Origin: Pedobacter antarcticus
GTDB lineage: Bacteria; Bacteroidota; Bacteroidia; Sphingobacteriales; Sphingobacteriaceae
DNA length: 64,000 bases
Assembly (NCBI RefSeq): GCF_900112985.1
Contig: NZ_FONS01000001.1
Span: 865,730 to 929,729 of the forward strand
Direction of reading: 5' to 3'
How positions within the stretch are numbered: position 1 is the first letter of the stretch; each line of letters opens with the position of its first letter. This document shows positions 61,037 to 64,000 of the stretch, one piece after another. The notes beneath the pieces were generated by a model. That model worked only from the letters and a program-made list of their open reading frames with translations, was not told where the DNA came from and made no database searches. The position numbers and the translations under genes were made by a program.

Positions 61037-62709
61037 TATGCCGTCTCAGTTAAGTTCATGCCTCTAATATTTTTAACTGGTGCGGTTGTATTTACGTCAA
61101 CGAATGCTTTTACGTAAAGATCCATTATAGGCTGTTCCATTTGCTTCATAATAACCCAAGTTGAGCCAGCATCGGTACTGCATTCTGCATACAGCGAAAC
61201 TCCATCACATCTTAATCGTCCCCTTAAGTTGGGACCCGCTGCGGGTCTTGGATTTACAAATTGATCATCAGGTCCTAAGAATACCTTAAAACGCTCATTT
61301 GAGTAATCCATACGGATTAATGCTTGATTGTTAGGTTGCGTATTTCCAGGATCCAATACGATAGCTCCGTTCAATGCTACATCTGCAGTGAATTGAACAA
61401 AACCAATACTGCCTGCAGGAATGTAATATTTACTTAATCCTTGTCCGTAACCTGGAGAACTGGTGAACGAAATGTTATTGTCGGTTAGCGTACCATTCAA
61501 TACTGATACCCATTTAGTCAGTGGAACTGTCGCTGGAGGCGCTATTGTAAATGCGGTTAAATTCATCAACCATGCTGATGCATTACGGCCAATGGCTGCT
61601 TTAACACGTACGCGGACTTGCCCGGCAGCTAATGCCAAATCACCTACTATGATTGGCTTCACACTCAACGGCAGAATCGTAGCACCACCGTTTAAAGAGT
61701 ACTCGTAGTCTCCTATATTATTATATCCTAGAGCAAAGGTGAAATCAAAAGTGTCATTATCATTATTTACGATACCTGCTGTGGGTGCTGGAGGTGTAAT
61801 AGGAACTGGTAAAAATGCCACTGTGTTAAACAAGGTTGCAGAATAATCCCTTCCGGTGGCAGCTTTAACTCTTACGCCAACTTGACCAACCGGTTTACTT
61901 ACATCTCCAATTACCAAAGGTTTAGCCGTCAATTGAACATATGCCGACCCTCCATCTAAAGTGAATTCATAATCAGCTACTGCAGCATATCCGGTTGCAA
62001 AAGTAAAATCAAATGTATCTGCACTATCATTGGTTACAGGCAAAGTCGGAGCTGGTGGAGTAATATTACCCTGTTCCGGCGTCGTAATTGTTTTAGAATC
62101 CCATTGACTGGATTTAAAACCGGTTGCCGTGGCACGTACCCGGTAATTATATTTTGTTTTAGCGCTCAGTCCAATATCTACAAATGATTTACCGTTGCCG
62201 GAGTAAATCACCACCGCATCAGCAAAGACATCTGATAATGCACGTTGCACGGTATATGATGTAGCATCAACAACCTGTGTCCAATTCATCGGTACACCAT
62301 TCACAGTTGGCGTTCCCATTGTAAGAGTTGGCTTCGCAAGTTCATCCTGATCACCTGCCGGAATCGGCCCCCATGAAAATGGCGCTGAGTAAAGAATCTT
62401 TTGCTCACCTTCCACATAACCTGGCAGCGCTTTAAGGTAGGCCTCTGCACTAACCTGCCCGCCCGAACCTTGTTCTGGTATAATATAAGGATCTTCTGCT
62501 GTTCCGGATCCCGTCATGCCAACAATTACTACGTCGGGCAACTCAGTTAAAGGAATTTTACCGTTCAACAGACTCGCCTTTTTTAGAAGCTCTAAAATAA
62601 AGAGCTGCATACTTTCATCAAGCCCTAATATTGCGGCTTTAAAAGCATTGTATTCTTGGGCAGTGTGCTGCTGTCCAGTTTGTTTGTCTGGTCCTAAGTT
62701 TAAAGCCAT
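61036..62709 (-). CDS. Tail protein with fibronectin-type and tandem repeat domains
   Basis: This 557-residue protein has an N-terminal helical region, an FN3-like domain (about 130-215, ATSYTVQRAL and KYNYRVRATATG), then two tandem domains of about 89 residues, each beginning ITPPAPT and containing DTFDFTFA. A C-terminal region looks like a lectin- or sandwich-type receptor-binding domain. It is probably a tail fibre or host-binding protein. It starts with a TAATG overlap with the Dit-like gene. Confidence 0.7.
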   Translation of the reverse strand: MALNLGPDKQTGQQHTAQEYNAFKAAILGLDESMQLFILELLKKASLLNGKIPLTELPDVVIVGMTGSGTAEDPYIIPEQGSGGQVSAEAYLKALPGYVEGEQKILYSAPFSWGPIPAGDQDELAKPTLTMGTPTVNGVPMNWTQVVDATSYTVQRALSDVFADAVVIYSGNGKSFVDIGLSAKTKYNYRVRATATGFKSSQWDSKTITTPEQGNITPPAPTLPVTNDSADTFDFTFATGYAAVADYEFTLDGGSAYVQLTAKPLVIGDVSKPVGQVGVRVKAATGRDYSATLFNTVAFLPVPITPPAPTAGIVNNDNDTFDFTFALGYNNIGDYEYSLNGGATILPLSVKPIIVGDLALAAGQVRVRVKAAIGRNASAWLMNLTAFTIAPPATVPLTKWVSVLNGTLTDNNISFTSSPGYGQGLSKYYIPAGSIGFVQFTADVALNGAIVLDPGNTQPNNQALIRMDYSNERFKVFLGPDDQFVNPRPAAGPNLRGRLRCDGVSLYAECSTDAGSTWVIMKQMEQPIMDLYVKAFVDVNTTAPVKNIRGMNLTETA

Positions 62710-63842
62710 TATGATAAAGGATATGGAAATGTATATGTGAATTGATTATTTGCTTCGGTTACCCTTAAGATTTGAATCTTCGGCGTAGCCGCATTGAATT
62801 GTTCGTTACCTGGCTGAGTCGCCGTTATTATTGACTGGCCAATCCCAGTAATATGAATTCTATTGCCACTAAGCACTTCTGCTACTGATTCGTTACTACT
62901 TGTAAGTGTGATTGGTAAACCTGAGGAAACACTTACTTGCGGCCAGAAATCCTCTGAATCAACGAACTTATTTACGATTGCCGGAAAGGTTATGGTCTGG
63001 TTGTATTTTTTGACTATGCCCTCAACCTGAACAATTACACACTCAATAATCCCGAACATAAAGTCCGGCCTTGAGTAAAGGTTATTAACGGTGAAGCCAT
63101 CCTTCACAAAAAACTCACGAGACAGATCGTTTGGGATCTTGATTTTACGTAAACCGGGAGCTGCAAACAATGACATCAAAAAATCTATTTTTTCTTTGAA
63201 CAATTCATATGTTGGTTGCTTGATTGCCATCCTGAGCGTCATCTCCTGAGCGTATCGCTGGGTTATTTGATATCCATCTTTACCATACGTAGTAATATCA
63301 CTCGCTTTTGAATCTGGCCGATTCCTTCTATTGGCTAATCCAAGGAACGCCCCGCCGAGTTGTTGAAAGCTAATTCCATCAATTCCCGTATCATTGTTTC
63401 CGGTGAATGTCAATTCAGAAGGCATAATAGGTTCAGGTTCCCGCATTGGAATGTCTACTGTGAGGTAATTATTACTGAGATATTTAAATTGAATTACCCC
63501 ATTTAATAGAACCATGAACTGCCCCCATTTACTTGTCAAAGGGATTAGGTCTGTTAAATCGGCAAAAATTCCAATTACAGCTTTACACTTGTTTTCACAA
63601 TCTTCCCGGTCGGTCCCTTTTATAAAACCAGTAAGGTTCAGATTCCTACCGGAAAAACCTCCGCTTTGAATATCTGACAACGAAACATATGGTTCAATTC
63701 CGGGCTCATCCGCCCATGAGTGGCTAGTTTTACCTAACCTTTGTGGCATATCAAAACAACCTGATAGTGCGATATTACTATCCGTTTGACGGCCGGGAAT
63801 ATAACCTATATCAGCAAGAACTATATTTTTCAAAGTGTACAT
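62709..63842 (-). CDS. Phage distal tail (Dit-like) protein with C-terminal Ig-like domain
   Basis: This 377-residue protein has a tail-hub-like N-terminal and middle region (about 1-285) and a C-terminal Ig-like domain (about 288-360, with SSNESVAEVLSGNRIHITGIG, a Big/MBG-like pattern). The Dit call rests on position before fibre genes and after the tape-measure end, and on length, not on a clear motif. Its start overlaps the upstream stop as TAATG. Confidence 0.6.
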   Translation of the reverse strand: MYTLKNIVLADIGYIPGRQTDSNIALSGCFDMPQRLGKTSHSWADEPGIEPYVSLSDIQSGGFSGRNLNLTGFIKGTDREDCENKCKAVIGIFADLTDLIPLTSKWGQFMVLLNGVIQFKYLSNNYLTVDIPMREPEPIMPSELTFTGNNDTGIDGISFQQLGGAFLGLANRRNRPDSKASDITTYGKDGYQITQRYAQEMTLRMAIKQPTYELFKEKIDFLMSLFAAPGLRKIKIPNDLSREFFVKDGFTVNNLYSRPDFMFGIIECVIVQVEGIVKKYNQTITFPAIVNKFVDSEDFWPQVSVSSGLPITLTSSNESVAEVLSGNRIHITGIGQSIITATQPGNEQFNAATPKIQILRVTEANNQFTYTFPYPLS

Positions 63843-64000
63843 TAAGCTTTGATCCCTCCGTTTCTTAAGAGCTGATCGAGAGATGATCCGCTATCAATTT
63901 TTGTATTACTCGCTATCTGATCTAGGTTTTCCTCGATTTTCTTTAACCTGGTTAATTGATCAGTATTGTCAGCAGTTCTGAGGGTATTCTGTTCAATTCT
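63842..64000 (-). CDS. C-terminal end of a probable tail tape-measure protein (partial)
   Basis: The last 52 codons are present, ending SLDQLLRNGGIKA at TAA 63844-63842; the start is beyond the window. The segment is helical with an RLKKIEENLDQIASNT stretch. The tape-measure call is from its place immediately before the Dit-like gene, which is usual in tailed phages. Confidence 0.4.
   Translation of the reverse strand, partial: RIEQNTLRTADNTDQLTRLKKIEENLDQIASNTKIDSGSSLDQLLRNGGIKA

Larger units (their letters stand above)
52801..64000. mobile_element. Left end of a tRNA-Ser-integrated tailed prophage (continues past the window)
   Basis: A tRNA-Ser is followed by a tyrosine recombinase and by phage tail and lysis genes on the opposite strand. 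This arrangement is typical of a temperate phage integrated at the 3' end of a tRNA. The second attachment site should repeat the tRNA 3' end but is not in the window; no copy was found here. Head and packaging genes would lie further right. The prophage could instead be a tail-like particle (tailocin); only the missing part can decide this. Confidence 0.8.

Overview
The window looks like a chromosome segment of a Bacteroidota bacterium, most likely Sphingobacteriaceae (Pedobacter-like). Four things point there: moderate-low GC, Bacteroidota-type promoters (a TAnnTTTG -7 box ahead of many genes), almost no Shine-Dalgarno sequences, and typical Bacteroidota gene sets. These include the ligase-associated repair cassette, DUF4468-like and Hc1-like proteins, a YfiT/DinB protein and a fused SpmA/SpmB protein. 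The genus is inferred from gene content, not from a database match.

Positions 1-52.7 kb are ordinary core and accessory chromosome. 1-4.8 kb is a tight repair operon: the end of an exonuclease, an ATP-dependent DNA ligase, a DEXH helicase and PdeM. 4.8-17.3 kb holds mostly housekeeping genes: Nudix, CDF transporter, aminotransferase, MacB-like permease, queA, ispD, cobalamin adenosyltransferase, an ABC ATPase, gatC, a plsC-type acyltransferase, trpS, a deoxynucleoside kinase, kdsB and a lipoprotein. 17.7-26 kb has pyrG-yidC, a secreted S9 peptidase, a SpmA/B protein and OsmC. 26-33 kb holds stress-type genes (Hsp70-like, zinc alcohol dehydrogenase, STAS-like, DUF892 ferritin-like), a secreted repeat protein, tRNA-Arg and a DEDDh exonuclease/GIY-YIG fusion. 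33-36 kb has a response regulator and a hybrid histidine kinase, each with a sigma-54-like promoter candidate. 36.8-41.6 kb is an EmrAB-TolC-like efflux operon divergent from an AraC-type regulator. 41.6-49 kb carries Kup, a metallophosphoesterase and two cation/proton antiporters. 49.5-52.6 kb has a PgpH-like HD phosphohydrolase and an FMN reductase.

From 52.8 kb to the right edge lies an integrated element, most likely a tailed prophage. An intact tRNA-Ser(GCU) is followed by a tyrosine recombinase. Everything beyond is on the minus strand: a tail module (probable tape-measure end, Dit-like protein with an Ig-like domain, FN3/repeat protein, a polysaccharide-deacetylase-like protein, a 1175-residue tail-tip protein with an S74 chaperone), then a lysis module (muramidase, a small membrane protein, and a membrane-anchored protein with an outer-membrane-like C-terminus). 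The other end of the element lies outside the window.

Two small genes that are easy to miss were read directly: a 52-residue lmo0937-type membrane protein at 11039-11197 and a 59-residue Hc1 histone-like protein at 36079-36258. No CRISPR array, rRNA or intact insertion sequence was seen. The most promising unexplained items are the deacetylase-like tail protein, the third lysis-cassette gene, the 22-bp repeat triplet at 49687-49766, the sigma-54-like sites, and the nested inverted repeat at 26024-26117, which shares a 12-mer with 17318-17329.
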